This document shows, piece by piece, positions 1-8,673 of a stretch of DNA of 64,000 bases. The DNA is from CAYYKD01 sp964471825 (GTDB lineage Bacteria > Spirochaetota > GWE2-31-10 > CAYYKD01). The stretch spans positions 42,633 to 106,632 of the forward strand of contig CAYYKD010000010.1 of NCBI GenBank assembly GCA_964471825.1. Reading direction: 5' to 3'. The notes below the pieces were generated by a model that was not told where the DNA came from, did not search any database, and saw only the letters and a list, made by a program, of their open reading frames with translations. The stretch's first letter is position 1; each line of letters starts with the position of its first letter. Made by a program: the position numbers and the translations under genes.

Positions 1-2
1 GA

Positions 3-1760
3 TCAATTGTAGGAATATCAGGTGTAATTGCCTCTTTCGGTCTTGGTGCCGGCATTACAGCCTATTGGTACGGATTAAGTTTTATGGAGCCAATCTGTTT
101 ATTTATGGGTGTACTCTCTACAGCAACCTCAGTCGGTATTACTGCCAGGATTTTCTCTGATAGTAAGAAAATGGATACACCTGAAGGGGTTACTATACTC
201 TCAGCGGCTGTTATAGATGATGTACTTGGAATCATTCTTCTTGCTGTTGTAATAGGTATTTCAGGAATAACAGGAAATAAGAGCGGGATTTCAATAAACT
301 GGAATAAAATTATTATGATAGGTGTCAAGGCAGTCAGTGTCTGGTTAGGAGCAACTATTCTTGGCATGATACTCGCGTCAAGAATCAGCAAATTTCTTAA
401 AACATTCAAGAGTGTGCATGTATTTGCTATGTTGGCCTTTGCTATGGGACTTCTCTTATCGGCTTTCTTCGAAAAAGAGGGACTGGCTATGATTATAGGT
501 GCATATGTCATGGGGCTTACACTATCAAAAACTGATATAACCTTTGCAGTTCAGGACGAACTGAGATCACTCTATAATTTTTTTGTACCCGTATTCTTTA
601 CCGTTATGGGAATGATGGTAGATCTTAAGCATCTTTTTTCACCTGAGGTTCTTATTTTTGGTCTAATATTTACAGTTATAGCAGTTCTTGCAAAATTTAT
701 TGGCTGTGGTATACCTTCGCTGTTTATGAACTTTAATCTGCTGGGGGCAAGCAGGATTGGTCTCGGAATGGTCCCAAGAGGTGAAGTTGCACTTATAATA
801 GCCGGTATTGGGCTCTCTGCAGGAGTCTTAGAACCAAAAATGTTTAGTATTAGCATACTAATGACTCTTCTAACTACGCTGATCCCCCCGCCAATTCTTT
901 CGTGGATGATAAAGCTTCCAAAAAGAGGCATAAAAAAGGATATAAAAGGGTTCGATACAGTTACTACCGAGTATATTCTACCACAGGGAGAGGTTAGGGA
1001 ATTAATCATATCCGGAATTATCACCTCTATTGAAAATGAGGGATTCTTTGTAAACAAGGTCGAAATGGAGAATGAAGCTTATCACATGAGAAAGGATAAT
1101 GTGTTTTTTACCATGACCTCTAATAACACTTCCTTAATATTTGACTCTGATAGGGCAGATGTTTCTTTTATCAGAAATATCGTCTACGAATCAATACTTT
1201 CAATCTATCAAACACTAGAAAAATTCAAAGATATAGCTAAAACCTCTGATATGCATAAAGATCTAATTTCTAATGACTCAAGAGCTGATATTAATCTCCT
1301 AAAAGTACTTACACATGACACTATTAAGGTTGACCTTAAGGGAAACAATAAAAATGAAATTATCAATGAATTGATAGACATCCTATTCGAAAAGAGAATT
1401 ATTGCAGATAGGGAAACAATCTATCAGGGTATAATTGATCGCGAATCAATCATGAGTACAGGAATGCAGAATGGTGTTGCAATGCCCCATTGTAGAGTGG
1501 CACTTGGCGATCAGAGCATACTGGCAGCTCTCGGAATAAAAAAGGAGGGCGTAAACTTTGAATCTCTTGATGGGCAACCATCAAATATTTTTTTCCTGCT
1601 AATCTCCAATAAAAATAGCGGTAGTCCCCATATACAATACCTTTCTGCAATGAGTTCAATATTAAATATTGAAGAGGCAAGACAGGAACTGATAAATGCT
1701 AAAACACCTGCCAAAGTTTTAGATATCCTAAATAATTATAAAAAATCATTACCAAAATAG
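3..1760 (+). CDS. Cation/proton antiporter fused to PTS EIIA domain (5' partial)
   Basis: The frame is open to the left edge, so the N-terminus lies outside the window. The first ~290 residues are a string of hydrophobic helices with the glycine-rich texture of CPA2/Kef-type monovalent cation:proton antiporters, which act in the inner membrane. A cytoplasmic linker follows. The last ~140 residues match the PTS EIIA type-2 (fructose/nitrogen) domain: the signature GVAMPHCR places the phospho-acceptor histidine at codon 1488-1490. The fusion suggests that transport is tuned by PTS phosphorylation state or, as in other antiporter-EIIA fusions, that the domain is a regulatory module; this is inference. 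A solo MITE end lies 16 bp after the stop. Confidence 0.88.
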   Translation, partial: SIVGISGVIASFGLGAGITAYWYGLSFMEPICLFMGVLSTATSVGITARIFSDSKKMDTPEGVTILSAAVIDDVLGIILLAVVIGISGITGNKSGISINWNKIIMIGVKAVSVWLGATILGMILASRISKFLKTFKSVHVFAMLAFAMGLLLSAFFEKEGLAMIIGAYVMGLTLSKTDITFAVQDELRSLYNFFVPVFFTVMGMMVDLKHLFSPEVLIFGLIFTVIAVLAKFIGCGIPSLFMNFNLLGASRIGLGMVPRGEVALIIAGIGLSAGVLEPKMFSISILMTLLTTLIPPPILSWMIKLPKRGIKKDIKGFDTVTTEYILPQGEVRELIISGIITSIENEGFFVNKVEMENEAYHMRKDNVFFTMTSNNTSLIFDSDRADVSFIRNIVYESILSIYQTLEKFKDIAKTSDMHKDLISNDSRADINLLKVLTHDTIKVDLKGNNKNEIINELIDILFEKRIIADRETIYQGIIDRESIMSTGMQNGVAMPHCRVALGDQSILAALGIKKEGVNFESLDGQPSNIFFLLISNKNSGSPHIQYLSAMSSILNIEEARQELINAKTPAKVLDILNNYKKSLPK

Positions 1761-1776
1761 AAATTGTTTTTTTAAA

Positions 1777-1832
1777 CAGGCTTCCCGAAAAAATAAATTT
1801 TGAATTTTTGCGAAGTATATTTTTTTTTGTTG
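1777..1832 (+). repeat. Solo left end of MITE-like element
   Basis: About 56 bp match the left end of the full copy at 48618-48800, including the run AAATTTTGAATTTTTGCGAA. The outer terminal repeat is partly degraded (CAGGCTTCCCG instead of GAGGCTCTTGC). The rest of the element is absent. It sits just after the antiporter stop codon. Confidence 0.75.
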
Positions 1833-2154
1833 ATTATAATTAATAATTGAATTATATTAAATAAGTATTTTAGGTCAACCTAATATTTTAGAAAATGAGA
1901 GACTGATGAATATTAAGATGAATATTAAGATGTATATTAAGATGGTCATTATTAATTATCGGCATAATGGTTAACATATAAGGATAATAAGTGGCGTAAG
2001 ACTTTATATACCTGTTTTTTTTGTAATATACAATTAATTTAAATTCTGCGTATTTCGAAGGTCATATAGGGATAGTAAAAGTTTTTAGAGGTACCCAATA
2101 GGAAGTGTGTATTTACACAATAAATTAACTTAGATCACAATGAAGGGGTTTATT
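1833..2154. other. AT-rich intergenic region with 12-bp tandem repeat
   Basis: There is no gene here. Positions 1905-1940 hold three copies of a 12-bp unit, GATGAATATTAA (third copy GATGTATATTAA). A short dyad TAGGT-CA-ACCTA lies near 1871-1882. The promoter of the ComFB-like gene should be in this stretch, but no convincing -35/-10 pair was singled out. Confidence 0.6.
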
Positions 2155-2469
2155 ATGGCGTTTAAAGATGACTACGAGTTTGATCTCCTTGTAAACGAAG
2201 TTGAAAAAATGGTTATATCAGTTTTAGAAGAGGAACTTAAGAAAATAGAAGATACCGAAGGAGGAGATAAATTATGTAAATGCCAGGACTGCATACTTGA
2301 TATGTGTGCACTAGCGTTGAATAATATTAAACCATACTATAGGTCATCTTTTACCGGACGAGTCTATGCACAGGGACTTATTCATAATAAAGAATACAAA
2401 GATACAGTTATAAAAGCGATTACTGATGCCATAAATAAAGTAAAGAAAAACCCTTCACATGTTTTATAA
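2155..2469 (+). CDS. ComFB-like protein
   Basis: A 104-aa cytoplasmic protein with the layout of the late-competence ComFB family (PF10719): an acidic helical N-terminus, then the cysteine cluster CKCQDCILDMCALALNN at about residues 40-56, then a P-Y motif. Family members from other bacteria have been linked to c-di-GMP binding and to motility or competence; no role is shown here. An ATG lies 15 nt upstream (2140), but AAGGGG at 2143-2148 with ~6-nt spacing favours the ATG at 2155. It stands alone between the antiporter and metG. Confidence 0.8.
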   Translation: MAFKDDYEFDLLVNEVEKMVISVLEEELKKIEDTEGGDKLCKCQDCILDMCALALNNIKPYYRSSFTGRVYAQGLIHNKEYKDTVIKAITDAINKVKKNPSHVL

Positions 2470-2553
2470 AAAGCATTTGTAGAAATAATATCTAATAGTC
2501 ACAGGCGGCAATATACCTGCCAAAGCTAACACACAAGTTATACCGGAGATTCT

Positions 2554-4332
2554 ATGAAAAATAAAAAGAGACTTATAACCTCAGCACTTCCCTATGTTAA
2601 CAATGTACCTCACCTTGGCAATATAATCGGATGTGTTCTATCAGCAGATGTATTTGCAAGGTATTCTAAGATGGCAGGATTTGAAGTAGCATTTATATCC
2701 GGAACGGATGAATACGGAACAACTACAGAAACAAAGGCTAAACAGGAGGGGGTAACTCCTAAGGAAATATGTGATAAATACAACAAAATTCATAGAGAAA
2801 TATACAAGTGGTTTAATATTGATTTCACATACTTTGGAAGAACAACAGATAAAAAACAGACCGAGATAGTTCAGGGAATATTTAAAAAACTACATGAAAA
2901 TGGGTTCATAGTTGAGGACATAGTCACTCAGCCATACTGTGAACACGACAAGATGTTCCTTGCAGATAGATTTATAGAGGGAACCTGTCCAAACTGCGGT
3001 TTTGAAAATGCTAAGGGAGATCAGTGTGATGCTTGCGGCAAACTGCTTGACCCCTCAGATCTTAAATCCCCAAAATGTTCAATATGTAAGACCACCCCAA
3101 TTTTTAAAAACTCAAAACACCTATTCCTTGATCTGATCGCCCTTAAAAACCAACTCGAGTCTTGGATCAAAGAAACTGCCGTAAATAATAATTGGTCAAA
3201 CAACGCATTAACAGTAACTAACGGGTGGCTGGAAATCGGGTTAAAAAAGAGATGTATCACCAGAGACCTTGATTGGGGCATCCCGGTTCCTCTTGATGGT
3301 TACGAAGGAAAGGTATTCTATGTATGGTTTGACGCTCCAATTGGCTATATCTCAATGACTGCAGAATACACAGAAAACTGGAAAGAATGGTGGCAATCAC
3401 CGGACAATGTTGATCTATATCAATTTATGGGAAAAGACAACATCCCATTTCATACTGTTCTTTTCCCATCAAGCCTTATTGGAACCGGTGAAAAATGGAC
3501 AATGTTAAAAACTATAAGCTCTACAGAATACCTTAACTATGAAGATTCAAAGTTTTCTAAATCAAGGGGGGCAGGCATTTTTGGTGACCAGGCTATCTCA
3601 TCCGGAATTTCTTCAGACCTCTACAGATACTACTTGCTTAGAAATAGACCGGAGAAAAATGACACTAATTTTTATTGGAATGATTTTATGGAGAAAGTAA
3701 ACGGCGAGATAATTGCCAACTATGCAAATCTAGTCAATAGAGTTCTTCAGTTTATTACCAGATTTTTTGACTCCAGGATACCGGACTATACTTTAGATAA
3801 GTTTAGTGTCTTTTCTAGTTTAAATATTGAGGATAGAAAGGCTGGTTTTATCAAACTTATGGAGGATATCGAACTAAAAAAAGCCCTTCTCGATATACTG
3901 GATATCTCAAGTTGTGGAAATAAATTCTTTCAAGATCTTGAACCATGGAATCTTGAAAAATCTAACAAATTATCTGCCGGCTCAGTTATCGGTTCACTTG
4001 CTTGCCTTTTAAAGGATATTACAATTATGCTCTCGCCTTATATTCCTGACACAGCAAGTAGGGTTTTCAAAATGATGAATATTCCACTAGATAGAATGAA
4101 GATCGATGCCATTGGCAAACCGGAAATTTTATTTACAAAATATGCGGAACCACCATTGGCAAACCGGAAATTTTATTTACTAAGATTGAAAAAGATACTG
4201 CAGAAAACCTCAAAACTCGATTTGCAGGACAGGATATGGAATCATCAAAGAATCAGAATAAAAAAGCAAATAGAGATCCATTGGATATGTTTTCAGATGT
4301 TGTTCTTAAAACTGGTAAAATCATCTCAGTAG
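2554..4332 (+). CDS. metG: Methionyl-tRNA synthetase, catalytic part (frameshifted 3' end)
   Basis: Charges tRNA-Met with methionine. The class I signatures are clear: HLGN (HIGH-type) at residues 20-23, KFSKS (KMSKS-type) from residue 333, and zinc-knuckle cysteines CPNC, CDAC and CSIC in the connective region. The start follows CCGGAG with good spacing. The anticodon-binding helical domain runs to about residue 525. There a 28-bp sequence (4109-4136) is repeated at 4153-4180, adding 44 bp and throwing the frame. The final ~65 residues are out-of-frame and unlike the family. The true continuation is the next ORF. The catalytic domain is complete, so activity may persist if the break is real. 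Confidence 0.95.
   Translation: MKNKKRLITSALPYVNNVPHLGNIIGCVLSADVFARYSKMAGFEVAFISGTDEYGTTTETKAKQEGVTPKEICDKYNKIHREIYKWFNIDFTYFGRTTDKKQTEIVQGIFKKLHENGFIVEDIVTQPYCEHDKMFLADRFIEGTCPNCGFENAKGDQCDACGKLLDPSDLKSPKCSICKTTPIFKNSKHLFLDLIALKNQLESWIKETAVNNNWSNNALTVTNGWLEIGLKKRCITRDLDWGIPVPLDGYEGKVFYVWFDAPIGYISMTAEYTENWKEWWQSPDNVDLYQFMGKDNIPFHTVLFPSSLIGTGEKWTMLKTISSTEYLNYEDSKFSKSRGAGIFGDQAISSGISSDLYRYYLLRNRPEKNDTNFYWNDFMEKVNGEIIANYANLVNRVLQFITRFFDSRIPDYTLDKFSVFSSLNIEDRKAGFIKLMEDIELKKALLDILDISSCGNKFFQDLEPWNLEKSNKLSAGSVIGSLACLLKDITIMLSPYIPDTASRVFKMMNIPLDRMKIDAIGKPEILFTKYAEPPLANRKFYLLRLKKILQKTSKLDLQDRIWNHQRIRIKKQIEIHWICFQMLFLKLVKSSQ
4109..4180 (+). repeat. 28-bp direct repeat (44-bp shift) that breaks metG
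   Basis: The 28 bases at 4109-4136 recur exactly at 4153-4180 with 16 bp between them. The offset of 44 is not a multiple of three. Starting from the second copy, the +2-shifted frame reads IGKPEILFTKIEKDTAENLK, a normal MetRS continuation leading into the tRNA-binding domain. Removing 44 bp restores one long ORF. This is either a real duplication or an assembly artefact. Confidence 0.93.
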
Positions 4333-4781
4333 AAAAACATCCTAAGGCCGATAAACTATTCATTGAAAAAGTTGATATGGGTAATGGAGAGATAAGACAA
4401 ATTGTGTCAGGTCTTGTCGCATATTATAGAGAGGAAGAATTGCTTGGTAAAACGGTAATTATAGTCTGCAATCTTAAGACTGCAAATCTAAGAGGATATG
4501 AGAGTCAGGGAATGCTCCTTGCTGCTGAAACAGAGGGCAAATCAAAAGTTGAGATTCTAACATCTGATGCTCCTCCAGGAACTCCAGTTTTGTTAAATGC
4601 TATCTCTAATCAAGATACAACCGCCACCCTATCTGAAATAACTTCTGAAATAACTATTGAACAATTCTTTTCAGTCCCAATAAGCGTAACAGACAACAGG
4701 GTAAATATTTGCGGCAAACCACTTACAATTAATAGCAAACCAATTATAACTATAGAAGTAATCAACGGAAAGGTAGGGTAA
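4236..4781 (+). CDS. metG: MetRS C-terminal tRNA-binding (OB-fold) domain, split off by frameshift
   Basis: Encodes the EMAP/Arc1p-like OB-fold appended to many bacterial MetRS enzymes: KTGKIISVEKHPKADKLF, then RQIVSG, then NLKTANLRGYESQGMLLAAE. In family members this domain dimerises the enzyme and helps bind tRNA. An extra ~80-residue tail follows. The ATG at 4236 is internal to the ancestral gene, with no good ribosome-binding site, so it is probably not an independent start. Read together with the upstream ORF, the intact protein would be about 725 residues. The gene ends 7 bp from the convergent gene's stop. Confidence 0.9.
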   Translation: MESSKNQNKKANRDPLDMFSDVVLKTGKIISVEKHPKADKLFIEKVDMGNGEIRQIVSGLVAYYREEELLGKTVIIVCNLKTANLRGYESQGMLLAAETEGKSKVEILTSDAPPGTPVLLNAISNQDTTATLSEITSEITIEQFFSVPISVTDNRVNICGKPLTINSKPIITIEVINGKVG

Positions 4782-4788
4782 TATTTAA

Positions 4789-6198
4789 TCACAGGTTGTA
4801 TCGTTTAAACTTCTTTACAGCCTGTTCTATCTTTTTTTTAGCCTCAACTATCTCATTTCCTGAGATTTTACCAGTCTCATATTCTCTAAGATAATAGTGA
4901 TAATCCTCAATAAAACTTTCTCTTCTTCTTTTTATATAGAGTTTTGAGATTCTTTCCCTCAAATTACTCAAACCAATCAACGCCTTTGCAGCAGTCTGTG
5001 TTTTAACATTAAAGATCACAATTCTCTGATTATTTGCCCCCAATTCAAATAAAAGATTAAATGGATAATCTTGCTTATTCAATCTATCTATTTCCTTTGA
5101 GTAGAAATCCTCTATAATTTCACCAAGATTCTTTTCATATAGCTCTGCAAATTCGCCGCTGATTGCAAGTTTCCTATTTTTATACGCACTATAGATCCCT
5201 GTAAGTATTTTCAAATTGTACTCTTCAAAATTTTCAAGATCCAAAAAATTCGTTCTTTTTTTTATAAAACCCCATTCCTCTCTTGCAAGAAATGGCATTA
5301 CCGATATTAGTTTGGAATTATTGAATCTGGTCTTGTATAGAACCTTTTTTACCAAATCATCTCGTTTTACCTCATGCCTAAGGTACAATAGTTTCAATAA
5401 ACCTCTAAGTCTTATCTTAGGCAGTAAATGATTTTGTATAATAAGCCTTAAATCCTGAAGTGATAAATGGTTTATAAACTTATAAAATGGAATAATCCGA
5501 TAGTGTATCCCCAAAAACTCATCTATATTATCAAATAGCCTGACACCATAATCAACATCTATATTATTTAATAAAATCTCCCCATCGATCTTATTATTGT
5601 TGCTTGCCCCTCTTCTATCACCCTGATCAAAAGTCTCCAATATCCGACTCGATAATTCTAAAGATGGCAAACAATAGGCACTAATCCGGCGACCATAACT
5701 TTCGATATCGACCTCTAAAATAATTTGACCGGAATCTATTTGAACACGACTATTATCAATCTTTAAGCCGGCAGTAACCTCACTATTTCCGGTAATATAC
5801 GAGACGGTTTTTGATCCTCTATCCATAAGATGTTTTACAAACAACTTTGTGTTACCAAAAAAATTCTGAATTAAATTTTGATCTGAGCCTATAGTAATAT
5901 ATTTAGCAGTAAACTCCTCATGTCCTGTACTAAATTTTATATCAAGACAAAATCCACTCTTAAAATCAACATTCATCACAGATTCCGGATTATGTAACTC
6001 TGAATTAACAATATAGAACCTTAACGGCTGAGTCAGATATCTATTCTGATTTATTGTAAACTTATTAGGAAAAAAAAGGTCAATAATTGTTGTTTTATAG
6101 ATATTCTCAATATTATACAGGTCAAAATCTTTCCTTCTTTCAGACTGAATTGTATTAATCTTTTTTTTCTTAATAAAAAAATCTAATAGTTTTAACAT
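4789..6198 (-). CDS. Hypothetical protein, 469 aa
   Basis: I do not recognise a family. The protein has no signal peptide or membrane segment and starts with a lysine-rich segment (KKKK near residue 12). The N-terminal half looks beta-rich; the C-terminal half is helical and charged, with leucine-rich stretches around residues 240-300 and a basic, coiled-coil-like tail. It converges on metG with a 7-bp gap and diverges from the gene at 6500. The long clean ORF and ordinary codon usage support a real gene. The function is unknown. Confidence 0.7.
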   Translation of the reverse strand: MLKLLDFFIKKKKINTIQSERRKDFDLYNIENIYKTTIIDLFFPNKFTINQNRYLTQPLRFYIVNSELHNPESVMNVDFKSGFCLDIKFSTGHEEFTAKYITIGSDQNLIQNFFGNTKLFVKHLMDRGSKTVSYITGNSEVTAGLKIDNSRVQIDSGQIILEVDIESYGRRISAYCLPSLELSSRILETFDQGDRRGASNNNKIDGEILLNNIDVDYGVRLFDNIDEFLGIHYRIIPFYKFINHLSLQDLRLIIQNHLLPKIRLRGLLKLLYLRHEVKRDDLVKKVLYKTRFNNSKLISVMPFLAREEWGFIKKRTNFLDLENFEEYNLKILTGIYSAYKNRKLAISGEFAELYEKNLGEIIEDFYSKEIDRLNKQDYPFNLLFELGANNQRIVIFNVKTQTAAKALIGLSNLRERISKLYIKRRRESFIEDYHYYLREYETGKISGNEIVEAKKKIEQAVKKFKRYNL

Positions 6199-6499
6199 AT
6201 CATTCCTGCCTAACTAATAACTTTATTAGTTCTTCCGATAATAACAAAAGAAATAGAAAATAGAAACTATACTATTTGTTTTTATGAATTTATTTTAAAA
6301 AAATATAATTGCAATTAATTAAAATTACTATTATTATATACAATTACTTTAAACAAATATTATTGATAGCTTTATAGTTTTATTAACAGCTTTTACTGCT
6401 TTCTTAATAATAGTTTATTATAAGATTTTATATTAGTTTATAATAAAAGCTTTAAGGTTAATAGTTAACATTTTTAGAACTACATTTAAAGGATTAGTT
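6199..6499. other. Very AT-rich divergent intergenic region
   Basis: About 300 bp between two divergent unknown genes, made almost entirely of A/T runs such as TTTATTTTAAAAAAATATAA. It must hold both promoters, but the low complexity prevents a specific call. No RNA gene or clear terminator is visible. Confidence 0.6.
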
Positions 6500-7459
6500 A
6501 TGTATTCAGAAGAGCAAAAAGCAAAAATGAAGGCGTTCATTGGTAAACTAACAGTTAACCCATGCTTTGTAAATGAAACAAGTATGGCTATAGAGGAAAA
6601 TATCATTCTCTTTCTTCTACAGAATGAAAATGCACTCAAATCAACTTTTACCTCGCAGGCTTTTTTCCCAACCCTTCAATGGAAGCAAATAACCGAACTA
6701 TTTCTCGAATCACTTTCAGAAACAATTGACAGCAATCTTACTAAGGACCTATCTACAATTGTTCAAAAAAAAATCAACCTCAACTTTGTAAACATATTGA
6801 TTGGCAGACAGGTTACAGTAGACAGATTTCAGGAACAACTATTAACCTTTATGAAACAATTGTTAACCAGATTTGAAACAAGAAGAGCATTTGAACCAGT
6901 ATTAAAAATTTTAAATTTTAACATAATTGACAGATATATTGAGAATGTATTTGTAGGAAGAGGGTATATTGCCCGCCAACTTCAGATTCTTGAAAAAGTA
7001 AAACTGGATCCGGCAATGGTAGCTGACTATGTAAAATTTATAATGCTTATATCAATAGTCGGAAATATCAGACATGATATGAACGACCTTAGTCTCCAAC
7101 AAAAGATGTCATCAAAAGATTCCAAATACGCAAATATCGCCGCACAAAAAGTATACTACGATTCACTTTACAAACAAAATGTTAATCAACTTGGCTACTT
7201 TCCGCCCGATCTGCTTCAAAAGGCTTTTTTCTCTCATCTAAGTTATATGGATGATATTAATATACCTGCTACTTCAAGACTTGTCAAAATATTCACAGCC
7301 TTTGGAAGATACTATAAACCTAACACAAAGGTTGAAAAAGGGGCAGAATCTTTTGAAAAGAGCTGGTTCCAGACACAGAGAAAAAACTACAAATTTTTTG
7401 GGTTTGATCTTGATATGATTGAAGAGTTGTATAGAATCGCAGCAGGAAACTATTGGTAG
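6500..7459 (+). CDS. Hypothetical protein, 319 aa
   Basis: Predicted soluble and mainly alpha-helical, with no signal peptide and no family I recognise. The start follows AAAGGATTAGTT, a usable ribosome-binding site. It is the first gene of a same-strand run with the voltage-sensor protein (23-bp gap) and the degenerate-GGDEF protein, so it may be a cytoplasmic partner in a membrane signalling unit; that is inference from position only. Confidence 0.72.
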   Translation: MYSEEQKAKMKAFIGKLTVNPCFVNETSMAIEENIILFLLQNENALKSTFTSQAFFPTLQWKQITELFLESLSETIDSNLTKDLSTIVQKKINLNFVNILIGRQVTVDRFQEQLLTFMKQLLTRFETRRAFEPVLKILNFNIIDRYIENVFVGRGYIARQLQILEKVKLDPAMVADYVKFIMLISIVGNIRHDMNDLSLQQKMSSKDSKYANIAAQKVYYDSLYKQNVNQLGYFPPDLLQKAFFSHLSYMDDINIPATSRLVKIFTAFGRYYKPNTKVEKGAESFEKSWFQTQRKNYKFFGFDLDMIEELYRIAAGNYW

Positions 7460-7482
7460 AAACTAAAAAAAGGAGATCCCTA

Positions 7483-8637
7483 ATGAAAATTCAAAATAAC
7501 AAATTTATAAATTTTCTAGAAAATTTAACTATAATTGTCATCCTACTTGCTGTCTGTCAGACATTTCTGGATGATCTTTTTGTCTTCTTAAATCTTGATG
7601 CAGGCCTTATTCAAGGGGTTAAATTATCAGGATTCTTTTTTGACCTGTATTTCTCGATAGAGTTTACGATAAGATTTATAAACGCACTTTCAAATAAAGA
7701 CGGCAAAGGATATTTCCTACATAGAAACGGCTGGGTGGATTTATTATCTTCATTTCCATTATTGTTATTTATATCAGCCCCATATTTTATTTCCTTCATA
7801 GCAGGCTCAGCTGCCCTCACAACAGGTTTTTTTGCTAAATTCGGACTTATTAAGATGATTAAAGCAATAAGAGTAACAAGAATATTAAGATTTTTACGGG
7901 TCCTAAAAATCCTGGGCAAAATAAAGAATGTTGATTCATTAACAGCACAGAGATTGGTTACCTCAGTTACTACGATAACCGTATTTACATTAATCACTAT
8001 AATTATGATTACAAGTATTATTTCATCTACATCTAAAAATATCCCTACTGCCGATATATTAACATCTCAAAATGAAATGGGAACCAATAGATTAATATCC
8101 GAAATAATTAAATCAACGCCTGAAAATAACCTACCGATTACCATAAAAAACATTGCAAAAGAAAATCCAAATATAATTTTTGCAAGATATAGAGGGCAGA
8201 CTCTTTATATATCTTCATCAAATACAGCTAAAAATGTCGAAGATTTATTAATGAATAATAGTGAGATGGTCGTTAAATACGATGGTGTTGGTGGCGTTAA
8301 TCTTATCCTGGTATACTCCAGACTTGATCTGATTAGATATACAGCATGGAATGGACTTGTAACTTTTTTTATGATTATAATTATTTTAATTGTTCTTGTG
8401 GTTCTATTTACCAGAAATCTTGCAATTACAGTTACCGATCCTGTTTATGTTATGAGATTAGGCTTTGAAAAGAAGGATTACACACTTGCAGTTAAGATCC
8501 CGGATAGATTCAAAGAAGAAGATATATTTAAACTCGCTAATGATTATAATAATAGATGGCTGCCGGCTAAGGTTAGAAAGTTAGATGAATCAAGCAAAGA
8601 TAAGAAATCACTATTAAATCTTGATGGGATTTTGTAG
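7483..8637 (+). CDS. Voltage-sensor-domain membrane protein without visible pore
   Basis: 384 residues. Residues ~1-145 look like S1-S4 of ion-channel voltage sensors: an S2 with EFTIRF, an S3 with WVDLLSSFP, and an S4 with positive charges every third residue (R130, R133, R136, R139, K142). After S4 come a fifth helix (~155-180), an extracytoplasmic stretch of ~100 residues with no pore helix or TVGYG-type filter, and a sixth helix (~287-312) with a HAMP-like cytoplasmic tail. I infer a voltage-responsive sensor rather than a channel. The ATG at 7483 is preceded by AAAAGGAG; an upstream in-frame ATG (7453) overlaps the previous gene and lacks a site. Confidence 0.75.
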   Translation: MKIQNNKFINFLENLTIIVILLAVCQTFLDDLFVFLNLDAGLIQGVKLSGFFFDLYFSIEFTIRFINALSNKDGKGYFLHRNGWVDLLSSFPLLLFISAPYFISFIAGSAALTTGFFAKFGLIKMIKAIRVTRILRFLRVLKILGKIKNVDSLTAQRLVTSVTTITVFTLITIIMITSIISSTSKNIPTADILTSQNEMGTNRLISEIIKSTPENNLPITIKNIAKENPNIIFARYRGQTLYISSSNTAKNVEDLLMNNSEMVVKYDGVGGVNLILVYSRLDLIRYTAWNGLVTFFMIIIILIVLVVLFTRNLAITVTDPVYVMRLGFEKKDYTLAVKIPDRFKEEDIFKLANDYNNRWLPAKVRKLDESSKDKKSLLNLDGIL

Positions 8638-8673
8638 TTTAGTTATATGATAATTTTGTATTAAGGATTAGCT

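Noticed and set aside
2140..2154. Upstream ATG for the ComFB-like gene
   Set aside because: The Shine-Dalgarno sequence lies between it and the ATG at 2155, so the longer start is unlikely.
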